Assembly (NCBI GenBank): GCA_030831165.1
Contig: JAURLP010000027.1
Coordinates: forward strand, 1 to 46,099
Direction of reading: 5' to 3'
Source of the DNA: Gammaproteobacteria bacterium
GTDB taxonomy: Bacteria; Pseudomonadota; Gammaproteobacteria; Pseudomonadales; Pseudohongiellaceae
Length of the DNA: 46,099 nt
This document shows positions 16,948 through 25,587 of the stretch, in pieces. Made by a program: the position numbers and the translations under genes. Position 1 is the stretch's first letter; each line of letters starts with the position of its first letter. The notes beneath the pieces were generated by a model. It was given only the letters and a program-made list of their open reading frames with translations. It was not told the origin of the DNA and ran no database searches.

Positions 16948-17724
16948 CTAATCCTCTGGTTGCACAACAAAACATTCTTGTGGATCCCACTTTGAGTCAT
17001 CAGGCTCTTTTTTGAAATTCCGGCTAACCACCCATGGCTCCATCAGGAATACCGGGTCATCCACCACGATGGTATCAATCAACCATGTGTAACCATCGGC
17101 CAGTTCAAGTACTTCAAAATATTCTGTGACCGTTGTCTGATTGCTGTATGGAATTCCATTTTTCCTGAGATATCCGGGCAGTAAATTACTGGTGTGGGCA
17201 AGCATCGTTCTTCCCTTATTACCAAACCCGCCTCTTACTCCCAGTGAGCCCCTGGAAGGATTGGAAATACCACGACTCCAGGAGGCAATCGTATGCCCTT
17301 GTCTGGAAGGCTCTCCAGGCAGAAGGTCCTGATCGAAATGAAACAAGCGTGTCTGCATGCCAGAGTCAATTTCCATCTTTAATGTGGTGTCATCTTCCCA
17401 ACTGATCCTGAGCCGCGCCGGCTCGTTCATAATTGCTGCAGCACCATATCCGATGCATTCATTGCCGGCATCATTTTCAGGGCGCCATTGCATAGCGAGC
17501 TCTCTGGCTGCTTCGTTTTCCGGGATGCTGGAAAAATCTCCGATAAGAGGTGTCACCATTCGCCATATCCAGTCTTCTGAAATAACCGACACCCAGGTTC
17601 CGGTTAGGTCGACAAGTGCAGCTGATCGTCCAGTAGCTGATAAGTCACTCTGCGCAGGCTGAGCCAAGACAGAATTAACCTGGCAAAGGAATACAGTCAG
17701 CATTATATAAATATTTTTTTTCAT
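16948..17724 (-). CDS. Secreted beta-rich protein, family of the neighbouring secreted cluster
   Basis: This 258-residue protein has a signal peptide (1-21, cleavage near VLA-QP). The mature chain has the features shared by the proteins at 18750 and 20385: an opening D-L-T-G-T-W, an E-A-A-R helix, a C-x-G region in ECIGYGAAAIM, an aspartate/arginine-rich middle, RKNGIPYSNQTTVTEYF, and DDPVFLMEPWVVSR near the end. Two cysteines remain (ECIG and ECFVV), a possible disulfide. No catalytic motif is apparent. GGAG lies upstream of the ATG. It is the last of three co-directional genes, only 5 bp after the metallo-beta-lactamase-fold gene. Its function is unknown; I have seen such proteins only as hypotheticals. 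Confidence 0.8.
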   Translation of the reverse strand: MKKNIYIMLTVFLCQVNSVLAQPAQSDLSATGRSAALVDLTGTWVSVISEDWIWRMVTPLIGDFSSIPENEAARELAMQWRPENDAGNECIGYGAAAIMNEPARLRISWEDDTTLKMEIDSGMQTRLFHFDQDLLPGEPSRQGHTIASWSRGISNPSRGSLGVRGGFGNKGRTMLAHTSNLLPGYLRKNGIPYSNQTTVTEYFEVLELADGYTWLIDTIVVDDPVFLMEPWVVSRNFKKEPDDSKWDPQECFVVQPED

Positions 17725-17729
17725 TTTTT

Positions 17730-18713
17730 CTACTCCATGTCCCGCTGCAAACTTAGATAAACAGAGCGTATAAACTCTATATTGCTTGGTCCACCTCTGA
17801 CTCCACCATATTCAGTGTCATAATCAAATGTAGGGTCACTCGCTAATACGTCTTCAAGGTTTGCGCCGTTTTCCATCAAATTTTTAATTCTATTCCTGAC
17901 GATGTAGACCATATTTCTATACTCAACCACATCAATTTCATCACCTATCCGACCATGGCCTGGAACAACATAGGTCCCGCCTTCTGCAAAGGGACCAGGA
18001 ACTATTAAATCCAGAATAAAATTAAGCGCATCAATCAGCCCATTTATACTGCCACCTAGTTCCAAATCAATGTCAGGGTACAAACCTGGCGTGAAAATAT
18101 CGCCAGTACTTATTACGTCTGAATTTCTGAAATAAACAATACTATCTCCATCTGTGTGGGCATTAGGCATGTGGTAAACAATGATGGCCTCATCATTTTC
18201 AAAAAAGTCTTTCTTTTTGGAGTAATAGGTATTGGTAATAGTAAGGGATGGAATATCATTTTCTGTCAAATAAAATCTGTTTAATACATTTTCATGACTC
18301 AGAATTGTTACCCCTGCGCTTGCTCCCCCCACCGCAACTGAGCTATCCGGTCTGAATATTCCAACACCCGAGTTATCACCAAGGGTCTCTATGATTTCAT
18401 TGCCAGCAACATGTAAAGGATCCAGGTGTGTGGTGATTAAGTAATGTACCGGCCTGTCAGAAACTTCTCTTATCATTGCCATCATTGCAGGAATGATAGC
18501 CGGATCAGGGGAATCGACAAAAACCAATGAGTTTTCGCCTATCTGCACGGTGATATTAACATCGGCGCCGTACAACATATAAACCTGATCCTGCACATGC
18601 AAAAGGCTTAAGTTTTCTTCCTGCGCGTTGACACTTTGAATAAGAGACATTGAAAACAGCAGTGTCATTATTCCATTAATAATATTATTGATTTTTTTCA
18701 TAAATTGATCCAT
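17730..18713 (-). CDS. Exported metallo-beta-lactamase-fold hydrolase with altered zinc motif
   Basis: This 327-residue protein has a signal peptide (cleavage near VNA-QE, about residue 30) and an MBL fold covering about 38-260. The usual HxHxDH motif is H96-L-D-P-L-H101, so the second histidine is Asp98 and the key aspartate is Leu100. The other ligands appear to be present: H186 (NAHTDGDS), D205 (STGDIF) and H253 (VPGHG). It may bind one metal or have a different activity. A second ATG at 18699-18701 (MKKINN) may be the real start; both give a signal peptide. It is the middle gene of three. A C-terminal tail of about 65 residues has YGGVRGGPSNIEFI, as in relatives of secreted MBL hydrolases. 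Confidence 0.85.
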   Translation of the reverse strand: MDQFMKKINNIINGIMTLLFSMSLIQSVNAQEENLSLLHVQDQVYMLYGADVNITVQIGENSLVFVDSPDPAIIPAMMAMIREVSDRPVHYLITTHLDPLHVAGNEIIETLGDNSGVGIFRPDSSVAVGGASAGVTILSHENVLNRFYLTENDIPSLTITNTYYSKKKDFFENDEAIIVYHMPNAHTDGDSIVYFRNSDVISTGDIFTPGLYPDIDLELGGSINGLIDALNFILDLIVPGPFAEGGTYVVPGHGRIGDEIDVVEYRNMVYIVRNRIKNLMENGANLEDVLASDPTFDYDTEYGGVRGGPSNIEFIRSVYLSLQRDME

Positions 18714-18749
18714 TCAGTAAAATAACCGATTAGCAGGGACTTAATTCAA

Positions 18750-19640
18750 TCAGTCACATTCTTCAGTACTACAAAACTGTGCATCCCCTATAAGTGGGCC
18801 CATGTTTTTTCTAAATTCCGGATACATTGTTTCGGCGCCACCGCTTACCCCTTTCATTGGAAGACGATAGTTTTCCGCAAATTCAGTCAGATAAGGGTTT
18901 TCTCCCGGTAAATAATTGGGCACCAAATTATCAGGGTTTATGGGAAGTTCTTCCGAATAATCGCAATTAAAGAAATCAATTCTGAAGCTGGGGTCATAAA
19001 CCCAGTCCTGAGTTCGAACCAATGGCTCCGTAAAGAAAACCGGATCATCAATGACAGTCACTACCGTTAAATAATTATCATGCAACATCCAGTGTTCTGT
19101 GAATGTCCGCTCACTACTTGAAGGAATCCCATTTCTTCTGTGATAACTTTCTTTCAGATGGGTTGTCGTGATTGTCAAAATATTCCCATTCCAGACTCCA
19201 GTTGAAAAGCCCTGAAAGGTATGAGCTGTGCCTGCCGGAGGATGCGCCCTTCCATCAAGCCAAATTGTACGTTCCATATTATTCCAGCCCATTCTGGTTT
19301 TAAAAGCGACTACCTGCTGGGATCGCGGGTCAGTCTCCCTCTGCACGCGCATATAAGATAAGCCCCTCATGGAATAATCAGCTCCATGAGGTCTGCAAAT
19401 ATACTCAGTTACAACGGATATTCTGTCAGGTTGATAGCTCTCGCCACGCATCCTTGCTTCATCGTTTATAGGCAAAGCGGTAAAATCACCGAAATGCGGG
19501 CCAGGTCCTCTTTCTGGGGCATCTTCATGAAAAAGCGGGCGCCACTCACCGGAAAAGTCTACTTCTTGCGCAATGCTTATTGAACTAAGCAGAGTAATAC
19601 TCAATATCAGTAAACTTTTATTCAAAGTAAGGTTTTTCAT
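18750..19640 (-). CDS. Secreted beta-rich protein, first gene of the three-gene cluster operon
   Basis: This 296-residue protein starts at the ATG at 19638-19640, which has AGGAAG upstream; a longer frame to 19736 lacks a signal peptide at its start. The signal peptide (1-25) ends near SIA-QE. The mature chain opens DFSGEWRPLFHEDAPERGPGPHFGDF, then INDEARMRGESY, ICRPHGADYSM, MERTIWLDGRAHPPAGTAHTF-type sequence, FSTGVWNG, RRNGIPSSSERTFTEH and IDDPVFFTEPLV. These blocks match the proteins at 16948 and 20385 in order, so the three are homologous. The WLDGR.HP and G-S-T-G-x-W blocks look like ligand-binding loops of a beta barrel. Its role is unknown. Confidence 0.8.
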   Translation of the reverse strand: MKNLTLNKSLLILSITLLSSISIAQEVDFSGEWRPLFHEDAPERGPGPHFGDFTALPINDEARMRGESYQPDRISVVTEYICRPHGADYSMRGLSYMRVQRETDPRSQQVVAFKTRMGWNNMERTIWLDGRAHPPAGTAHTFQGFSTGVWNGNILTITTTHLKESYHRRNGIPSSSERTFTEHWMLHDNYLTVVTVIDDPVFFTEPLVRTQDWVYDPSFRIDFFNCDYSEELPINPDNLVPNYLPGENPYLTEFAENYRLPMKGVSGGAETMYPEFRKNMGPLIGDAQFCSTEECD

Positions 19641-19975
19641 AGTCTTCCTCTTAGCAGCTGAATTAACTTCAGCTTTAAAAATATATGTATAAAATAATCT
19701 AAACAAAGTAGCCAGAAAATTAAAACTGTTACCCAATAATTTCCGAAGTGGTACCTGCTTTTGTATTCCTAAACTGATTCTGCCATTGGTCTTGTAGAAT
19801 ATACTAGTTTTTTGGTGAATGTCAGTTTTCTATTCAAGGCAACCATAATTCTGAATAGCGCATTTTTTTTCAATCTCAGCTAGAATTCCACGATTATATC
19901 CGGAAGTAAAAGCTCTATTTATCCTAAAACTACAATATTCATAGGTCCTTATAAAAAAGTATTGGAGAAACCCAA
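19641..19975. other. Divergent promoter region of the secreted cluster
   Basis: These 335 bp separate the minus-strand operon from the plus-strand DUF6152 gene pair. They are AT-rich with no convincing dyad. Promoters for both arms must lie here, which suggests shared control. Confidence 0.5.
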
Positions 19976-20368
19976 TTGAACAACTATCTAAAATACAGCA
20001 CGGCTTTGCTAATTTTGATTACCGCTTTTTCACAGCTTGTTTATGCACATCATTCCACCGCAATGTTTGATGCTGATCATCCAATTGAATTATCCGGAAC
20101 CATCATTGAGTGGCAATATAGCAATCCACATACTTTCATTATTCTTAATGTAAGTGATGAGAATGGCAGCAAGACAGAATGGACTCTTGAAGGTCGAAGC
20201 CCAAGTGCTATTTATCGATTGGGTTGGACACCTAATAGCCTTCAGCCTGGAGACGAAATTATTGTGACCGTAAATCCATTACACAGTGGTGCCCCGGGCG
20301 GTAATTACAGCAACATACGATGGATTGATGGCTCTTCAATAGATCCCAAAGCCAAACGGCCTGATTAA
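19976..20368 (+). CDS. DUF6152 family secreted protein
   Basis: This 130-residue protein starts at TTG (19976-19978), chosen because GGAGAAA lies 5 bp upstream and the reading frame gives a proper signal peptide (1-24, cleavage at VYA-HH). The mature chain begins HHSTAMFDADHPIELSGTI, the hallmark of the DUF6152 family, followed by WQYSNPHTFIIL and WTLEGRSPSAIYRLGW. It folds as a small beta barrel by appearance. The function of the family is unknown. The mature N-terminal histidine pair could bind metal. It is 16 bp upstream of the lipoprotein gene, so the two are co-transcribed, divergent from the three-gene minus-strand operon. Confidence 0.85.
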   Translation: MNNYLKYSTALLILITAFSQLVYAHHSTAMFDADHPIELSGTIIEWQYSNPHTFIILNVSDENGSKTEWTLEGRSPSAIYRLGWTPNSLQPGDEIIVTVNPLHSGAPGGNYSNIRWIDGSSIDPKAKRPD

Positions 20369-20384
20369 GTAGTAGGAGCACTAT

Positions 20385-21263
20385 ATGAAACAGCTTGATA
20401 ACTCTAGATTTTCAGCGCTCACAAAAATCATTTTTCTTGTCTCGACTACCATAATTACTGCTTGCTCTGCTGAGGATTCAGACAGAATCTTGGAGGTTGA
20501 TAATTCAAGTAACACCAACATGGCTTATCCGGATTGGCGTGGACAGTGGAGTCGAGCCAGTGGCAGTCTGAATTGGCCATCAGAAGGTTATGAGCAAGCC
20601 GGACCTCCGCCATTGACTGATGAATATATGGCCATCTGGCAAGGCTATACCGCTTTACAGGAAGCTGGCATACCTGCTGGCGACCCACCTTCAAACTGTT
20701 TGCCTCAGGGAATGCCACGGATAATGAAAATGACTTATCCAATGGAAATTATCGTTACACCAGAAATCACCTATATTTATGCTGAATGGAACAGCCAGTT
20801 CAGACGTATATATACAGACGGCAGAAGCTGGCCAGATTACATATTGCCTGCCTTTAACGGCTACTCTATTGGAGAATGGCATGATGAAAACGGTGATGGG
20901 ACTTTTGATATGTTGGCGATTGAAACACGCGCCATTAAAGGGCCGCGGTCTTTTGATTCAAGGGCAGTGCCATTGCATGCTAATGACGAAACCATTGTGC
21001 TGGAGGAACTACGCCTGATTGATGATATGACAATGCAAAACACTATCACTACCATTGATGACGCCTTGACGGGACCATGGACAGTTAACCAGATCTATGA
21101 GCGTGAGCTTGAAGATATTATCTGGGCAGAATATGCCTGTGCAGAAAATAATCGCCATCTTAAATTAGGCGATGAATGGTATTTTATTAATCAGGATGGG
21201 ACTCTTGAGCCAACGCGAATTGGACAGCCTGGTCTGATTCCTGCGCCAGAAAACAGCAATTAA
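20385..21263 (+). CDS. Lipoprotein related to the two secreted beta-rich cluster proteins
   Basis: This 292-residue protein has a type II signal peptide with lipobox I24-T-A-C27; the residue after the cysteine is Ser, so outer-membrane sorting is likely. The mature chain contains the cluster family blocks: DWRGQWSRA, a C-L-P-Q-G-M-P-R-I-M-K region, RRIYTDGRSWPDYI, FNGYSIGEWHD, LAIETRAIKGPRSFDSRAVPLH and IDDALTGPWTVNQIYER, then a C-terminal CAENNRH segment. It lies 16 bp after the DUF6152 gene. The same fold in secreted and lipid-anchored forms around one divergent promoter suggests a concerted envelope function. No enzymatic motif is apparent. Confidence 0.8.
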   Translation: MKQLDNSRFSALTKIIFLVSTTIITACSAEDSDRILEVDNSSNTNMAYPDWRGQWSRASGSLNWPSEGYEQAGPPPLTDEYMAIWQGYTALQEAGIPAGDPPSNCLPQGMPRIMKMTYPMEIIVTPEITYIYAEWNSQFRRIYTDGRSWPDYILPAFNGYSIGEWHDENGDGTFDMLAIETRAIKGPRSFDSRAVPLHANDETIVLEELRLIDDMTMQNTITTIDDALTGPWTVNQIYERELEDIIWAEYACAENNRHLKLGDEWYFINQDGTLEPTRIGQPGLIPAPENSN

Positions 21264-21382
21264 CTGATAGTTTGCCTACACCTGAAAGCAGCCAAATCAC
21301 GCCGGACAAGTCGCCTTTGCAAACATGGTTGAGACTATTATTTGTAGTTTGACAGTTAAGATAGTTCTTATTGCGACAGAGA

Positions 21383-22144
21383 CTAATTCTTCAGGCGATA
21401 GCCTGTTTTGAATATCCAATAAATCCCTGCAATACAGACAAGCAAAAAGAATACTGTCATGCCAATACACACCCAGAGATTGACATCGGATACTTCATAA
21501 AAACTCCAGCGAAATCCACTGACCAGATAAACTACTGGATTAAATAAAGTCACTTTTTGCCAAAATTCAGGCAACATACTTATTGAATAAAAGCTGCCAC
21601 CAAGAAAAGTCAGTGGCGTGATAATCAGCAAAGGGACTATCTGTAATTTTTCAAAATTATCTGCCCATATGCCAATAATAAAACCCAACATACTGAAGGT
21701 CAGAGAGGTCAATACCAAAAAAGTTAACATCAGGACAGGATGCATTATCTGTAAGTCTACAAAAAAGGCCGAGGTCACTAAAATGATTGCCCCTACTAAC
21801 AGTGATTTGCTGGCCGCGGCGCCAACGTATCCCAACACAATTTCCATGGTTGATACTGGGGCAGATAAAATTTCAAATATCGTGCCTAGAAACCGGGGGA
21901 AATAAATCCCGAAAGATGCATTTGATACACTTTGGGTTAGCAGCGATAGCATCAAAAGACCGGGGACTAAAAATGCAGCATAGGCAATGCCATCAATGTC
22001 ACTCATGCGTGAACCAATAGCCGAACCAAATACAATAAAATAAAGCGAAGTGGACAACACCGGCGACACAATACTCTGTGCAAGGGTGCGCCAGGTTCGA
22101 TCCATTTCATGTTTGTAAATTGCTTTTACTGCGTATAAATTCAT
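21383..22144 (-). CDS. ABC-2 type permease (YadH/NodJ-like)
   Basis: This 253-residue permease has six predicted membrane helices, with [19 protein letters not shown] near the end, a signature of the ABC-2 exporter group that includes YadH and NodJ. It overlaps the upstream ATPase gene by ATGA, so translation is coupled and the two form one exporter. The substrate is unknown; relatives handle lipids, polysaccharide or drugs. It is the distal gene of a two-gene operon. Confidence 0.9.
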   Translation of the reverse strand: MNLYAVKAIYKHEMDRTWRTLAQSIVSPVLSTSLYFIVFGSAIGSRMSDIDGIAYAAFLVPGLLMLSLLTQSVSNASFGIYFPRFLGTIFEILSAPVSTMEIVLGYVGAAASKSLLVGAIILVTSAFFVDLQIMHPVLMLTFLVLTSLTFSMLGFIIGIWADNFEKLQIVPLLIITPLTFLGGSFYSISMLPEFWQKVTLFNPVVYLVSGFRWSFYEVSDVNLWVCIGMTVFFLLVCIAGIYWIFKTGYRLKN

Positions 22145-23064
22145 TGTTTTTTTACCAGATTGACGAATATTTCTTCCAGTGAACTTTGTTTGGTTTCAAG
22201 GTCTCGATACTGAATACCGGCCTCTTCAATATGATCAAGCAAAGCGGTAATGCCTGTATCTTCTTGCTGCACATCATAACTATACAAAAGCTCCATGCCA
22301 TCAGCGTTTAATTGCAGGTTATAGTTAGCAAGACTTTCCGGAATAGAATTTATTTTCTCTTTTAAATGTAATTTTAAATTTTTCTCACCAAGTTTTTGCA
22401 TGAGAGATTTCTTTTCTTCCACCAGAATGATTTCGCCGTGATCAATAACACCAATCCTGTCCGCCATTTCCTCTGCTTCTTCAATATAATGAGTGGTCAG
22501 AATAACCGTCACACCGGCTTGTTTAAGATCCCGAATGGTGTTCCACATTTCTTTGCGTAGCTCAACATCTACACCAGCGGTTGGTTCATCAAGAAATAAA
22601 ATATCGGGCTCATGTGCCAGTGCTTTACCGATTAATACCCGGCGTTTCATACCGCCAGATAGTGTCATCAGTTTATTGTTTCGTTTATCCCAAAGCGAAA
22701 GAGATTTTAGGACTTTTTCAACATGTGCAGGATCTTTACCTTTACCAAATAAACCCCGGCTAAATTCCATGACTCCTGTCACTGATTCAAAGGTCTCAAT
22801 AAGCATCTCCTGAGGTACAAGCCCAATTAGAGAGCGCGCTGCTCGATAATCTTTTTGTATGTCATAACCGCCGACAGTAATTGTTCCTGCTGTCGGTGTC
22901 ACAATACCGCAAATAGCACTGATTAAGGTGGTTTTGCCCGCTCCATTAGGACCCAGCAAGGCGATGATCTCGCCCTTATTAATATCCAGATTAATATCTT
23001 TTAAAGCCTGAAAACCGCCTTCATAGGTCTTACTGAGGTTTTTAATTGAAATTATTGCTGACAT
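22141..23064 (-). CDS. ABC transporter ATP-binding protein (YadG-like)
   Basis: This 307-residue ATPase has Walker [12 protein letters not shown] (about 35-45), the signature LSGGMKRR, Walker [12 protein letters not shown] and the switch histidine in TTHYIEEAE. The C-terminal 70 residues after EEKKSLM are the usual regulatory tail of the group. It drives the ABC-2 permease encoded by the overlapping downstream gene. It is divergent from a second exporter operon starting at 23215. Confidence 0.93.
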   Translation of the reverse strand: MSAIISIKNLSKTYEGGFQALKDINLDINKGEIIALLGPNGAGKTTLISAICGIVTPTAGTITVGGYDIQKDYRAARSLIGLVPQEMLIETFESVTGVMEFSRGLFGKGKDPAHVEKVLKSLSLWDKRNNKLMTLSGGMKRRVLIGKALAHEPDILFLDEPTAGVDVELRKEMWNTIRDLKQAGVTVILTTHYIEEAEEMADRIGVIDHGEIILVEEKKSLMQKLGEKNLKLHLKEKINSIPESLANYNLQLNADGMELLYSYDVQQEDTGITALLDHIEEAGIQYRDLETKQSSLEEIFVNLVKKQ

Positions 23065-23214
23065 TTCTTCCCTTTAGCTAAGGTCTGACTAAACCACTGA
23101 CGAGGCATGAGAGGCATGCATTCTAGGCAAGATACCCCTTAAAATAAACTTAAATGTAACCAAAGAGAATATAAATTGTTATGCTTGCCTCCGTTGCAGA
23201 GTCCGAGTCCAGTT

Positions 23215-23979
23215 ATGAGTATCGTTCAAACAGAAAATTTGCATAAAAAATATCCGAAGCCGGGAAAAAAAAATGATTTTTTTTATGCAGTTAATGGCAC
23301 ATCACTGAGTATAGAAACCGGCGAAATATACGGCATTCTTGGCCCTAATGGAGCCGGGAAAACCACGACACTCGAAATGATGGAAGGGCTCACTGATATC
23401 GATGAAGGTGATGCCTGGATAGATGGTATTTCGGTTAGACAGGAACCCTATAAAGTTAAAAGGATTATCGGCGTACAACTGCAAGCAAACGAATATTTTG
23501 ATCATCTTAATTTGTCTGAACTTATTGCCTTATTCAGCCAACTTTATAATCGCAATGATGATCCTCTGGATTTACTGGCGCATGTAAATTTAAGAGAAAA
23601 AGCCCAAGCCAAACCAAAAGAATTATCAGGTGGGCAGCAGCAGCGTTTTTCTATCGCCTGTGCGCTTGTCCATGAACCTAAAGTGCTATTTTTGGATGAG
23701 CCTACTACGGGGCTCGACCCTCAGGCCAAGCGTAACATCTGGGAGCTAGTGAAGAACCTGAATAAGCAAGGTATGACTATAGTACTGACCACTCACAATA
23801 TGGAAGAGGCTGAATACCTTTGTAACAGACTGGCCATCATGGATCACGGAAAAATTATTGCTGAAGGTAAACCACAGGACCTGATTCTCTGGCATGCACC
23901 AGAACCACCCGATGTCCCCCTGCATGGTAATCTGGAAGATGTCTTCCTGGCCCTGACGGGAACAGGCTTAAGAGAATAA
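23215..23979 (+). CDS. ABC transporter ATP-binding protein (CcmA-type exporter)
   Basis: This 254-residue ATPase has Walker [24 protein letters not shown], Walker B VLFLDEPTTG and TTHNMEEAE. The ATG at 23215 (MSIVQTENLHKKYP) is preferred to an upstream TTG at 23176, whose extension is hydrophobic and unlike family N-termini; neither has a strong ribosome-binding site. An A9 run near the N-terminus (in PGKKNDFF) is in frame, so it is not a frameshift. It is followed 36 bp later by its permease. Confidence 0.92.
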   Translation: MSIVQTENLHKKYPKPGKKNDFFYAVNGTSLSIETGEIYGILGPNGAGKTTTLEMMEGLTDIDEGDAWIDGISVRQEPYKVKRIIGVQLQANEYFDHLNLSELIALFSQLYNRNDDPLDLLAHVNLREKAQAKPKELSGGQQQRFSIACALVHEPKVLFLDEPTTGLDPQAKRNIWELVKNLNKQGMTIVLTTHNMEEAEYLCNRLAIMDHGKIIAEGKPQDLILWHAPEPPDVPLHGNLEDVFLALTGTGLRE

Positions 23980-24015
23980 GATGAAAGGAAAATTTACAGT
24001 TCAAAGGGAAGCTCC

Positions 24016-25101
24016 ATGAATCTTACTCTGGTCATGACCAAAGTATTTCTGAAGATTTTCTCCAGAGATCGTCAGGCGATTATTTTTTCATTAATCTTTC
24101 CTTTGCTAATGATGTTGGCTTTTGGTTTTTTTAACAGCGGCGAAGAAGACCCTATCGTGATTGGGATAGCTGATAACGCTAATTCAACCCTGAGTCGTGA
24201 TTTTATCGCCAGTATTGATGCCAATCCTCTTTTCACTGTCGCCCAAGGCACGGAGCAAAGCCTGCGTATACAGGTTATTAGCGGTAATATAGGGCTCGCT
24301 CTCATCGTCCCTGAGGAATTTCGCGGTAGCCCTGCCAACATAGATTTACGTCTCTTAATTGATACATCTCAAACGGCTCAAATGAATGCCGTCATCCCAC
24401 TTCTGGAACAGGGCCTGGTTGAAGTAGAACGGGATTTGCGAGGGCTTGTACCCCTGTTTGCTCTCAATATAGAAGACGTCGAAGCCCGTACGCAAACGTA
24501 TCTGGATTTTTTGGTGCCCGGCCTGCTGGCAATGGCTTTGATGCAAATAGCCATGGGCGGGAGCGGCTTTAATTTAGTTGAATTTCGCCGTAAGGGCATA
24601 CTCAAGCGTTTGTTTGTTACGCCTATTCAACCTAAAAACTTTATCACTGGTTTAGTTCTGTCACGCCTGGTTATTGTGTTGGTACAGCTATCCCTTTTGC
24701 TGGGCATTGCTATCTTATTATTGGATATCACTTTTATTGGCAATCTCTTCAACCTCTATGTTTTTATCATCCTGGGCACAACGATCTTTTTAAGTTTGGG
24801 TTTTTGTTTGGGGTCTTTGGCGAAAACCCAACAAGCGATTATGGCCATGAATATGCTGCTGACCTGGCCGCAAATGCTACTATCCGGCATCTTTTATCCG
24901 ATAGATGCCATGCCTGCGGCAGTGCAACCACTAGCAAACGTCTTGCCCCTGAGCTTCGTGGTAAATGGTCTGCGAAGCGTTGCAATTGAAGGCGCCAATG
25001 TCATCAGTTTAATGCCTAATGTCATTGGCATTCTGGTCTGGATAGCAATCGCTCTGGGCTTTGCTATCAGGCTGTTTAACTGGAAGGAAGTTGCTACCTA
25101 A
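24016..25101 (+). CDS. ABC-2 type permease with large extracytoplasmic domain
   Basis: This 361-residue protein belongs to the ABC-2 family with one N-terminal helix (about 20-38), a periplasmic domain of about 120 residues starting SGEEDPIVIGIADNANS, and five C-terminal helices with the hallmark LLTWPQMLLSGIFYPIDAMP. Together with the ATPase at 23215 it makes an exporter of the YhhJ/LinD type. The substrate is unknown. Its stop abuts the convergent VOC gene with no spacer (25101/25102). Confidence 0.91.
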   Translation: MNLTLVMTKVFLKIFSRDRQAIIFSLIFPLLMMLAFGFFNSGEEDPIVIGIADNANSTLSRDFIASIDANPLFTVAQGTEQSLRIQVISGNIGLALIVPEEFRGSPANIDLRLLIDTSQTAQMNAVIPLLEQGLVEVERDLRGLVPLFALNIEDVEARTQTYLDFLVPGLLAMALMQIAMGGSGFNLVEFRRKGILKRLFVTPIQPKNFITGLVLSRLVIVLVQLSLLLGIAILLLDITFIGNLFNLYVFIILGTTIFLSLGFCLGSLAKTQQAIMAMNMLLTWPQMLLSGIFYPIDAMPAAVQPLANVLPLSFVVNGLRSVAIEGANVISLMPNVIGILVWIAIALGFAIRLFNWKEVAT

Positions 25102-25521
25102 TTAACTGTCTAAATTTCGTTGCTCGGATAAATCACTTAAATATTGAACAAACTCTATTTCAAAACCAGCTGGATCAACAAAGTACACATTTTTTCGCCA
25201 GGGTTCTTCATCCCCTTCCTTAGCAATTTCATAACCGGCAGCTTCGAGTCTTTTAATAATTGCATCAATACTGTCAGTCACAAAAGCAAAGTGAGCCAAG
25301 CCTATTTGATGGCCTTCCAAATCACGATTTTGACCTTCACCATGATCACTAAATGCAATATATTGAAAGTCATCACCAAAATGTAGCCACTTTCGAGGCT
25401 TGCCATACCAATCGCCATCACCCGATGATCTTACTTGCCAGTGAGGAAATGCTGCCTGATAAAAACGCAGCGTAGCGGGGATATCATCTACAACAAGATT
25501 TACATGTTCAAGATGCAACAT
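25102..25521 (-). CDS. VOC superfamily protein (glyoxalase/bleomycin-resistance fold)
   Basis: This 139-residue protein has two beta-alpha-beta-beta-beta modules: LEHVNLVVDDIPATLRFYQAAF (3-24) and the second starting LAHFAFVTDSIDAIIKRLEAAGYE. H6, H77 and the final glutamate in FEIEFVQY could make the metal site of the vicinal-oxygen-chelate family. The substrate cannot be inferred; dioxygenase, glyoxalase and isomerase activities all use this fold. It converges directly on the ABC permease. Confidence 0.85.
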   Translation of the reverse strand: MLHLEHVNLVVDDIPATLRFYQAAFPHWQVRSSGDGDWYGKPRKWLHFGDDFQYIAFSDHGEGQNRDLEGHQIGLAHFAFVTDSIDAIIKRLEAAGYEIAKEGDEEPWRKNVYFVDPAGFEIEFVQYLSDLSEQRNLDS

Positions 25522-25587
25522 AATTTTGCTCTTTTTTCATATAACGTAGCATGATTTTAATACAGAGGGCTTTGGCTTAAGTGATTG

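Noticed and set aside
23267-23275. A9 run as a frameshift in the ABC ATPase
   Set aside because: The frame reads PGKKNDFF through the run without disruption and matches the family.
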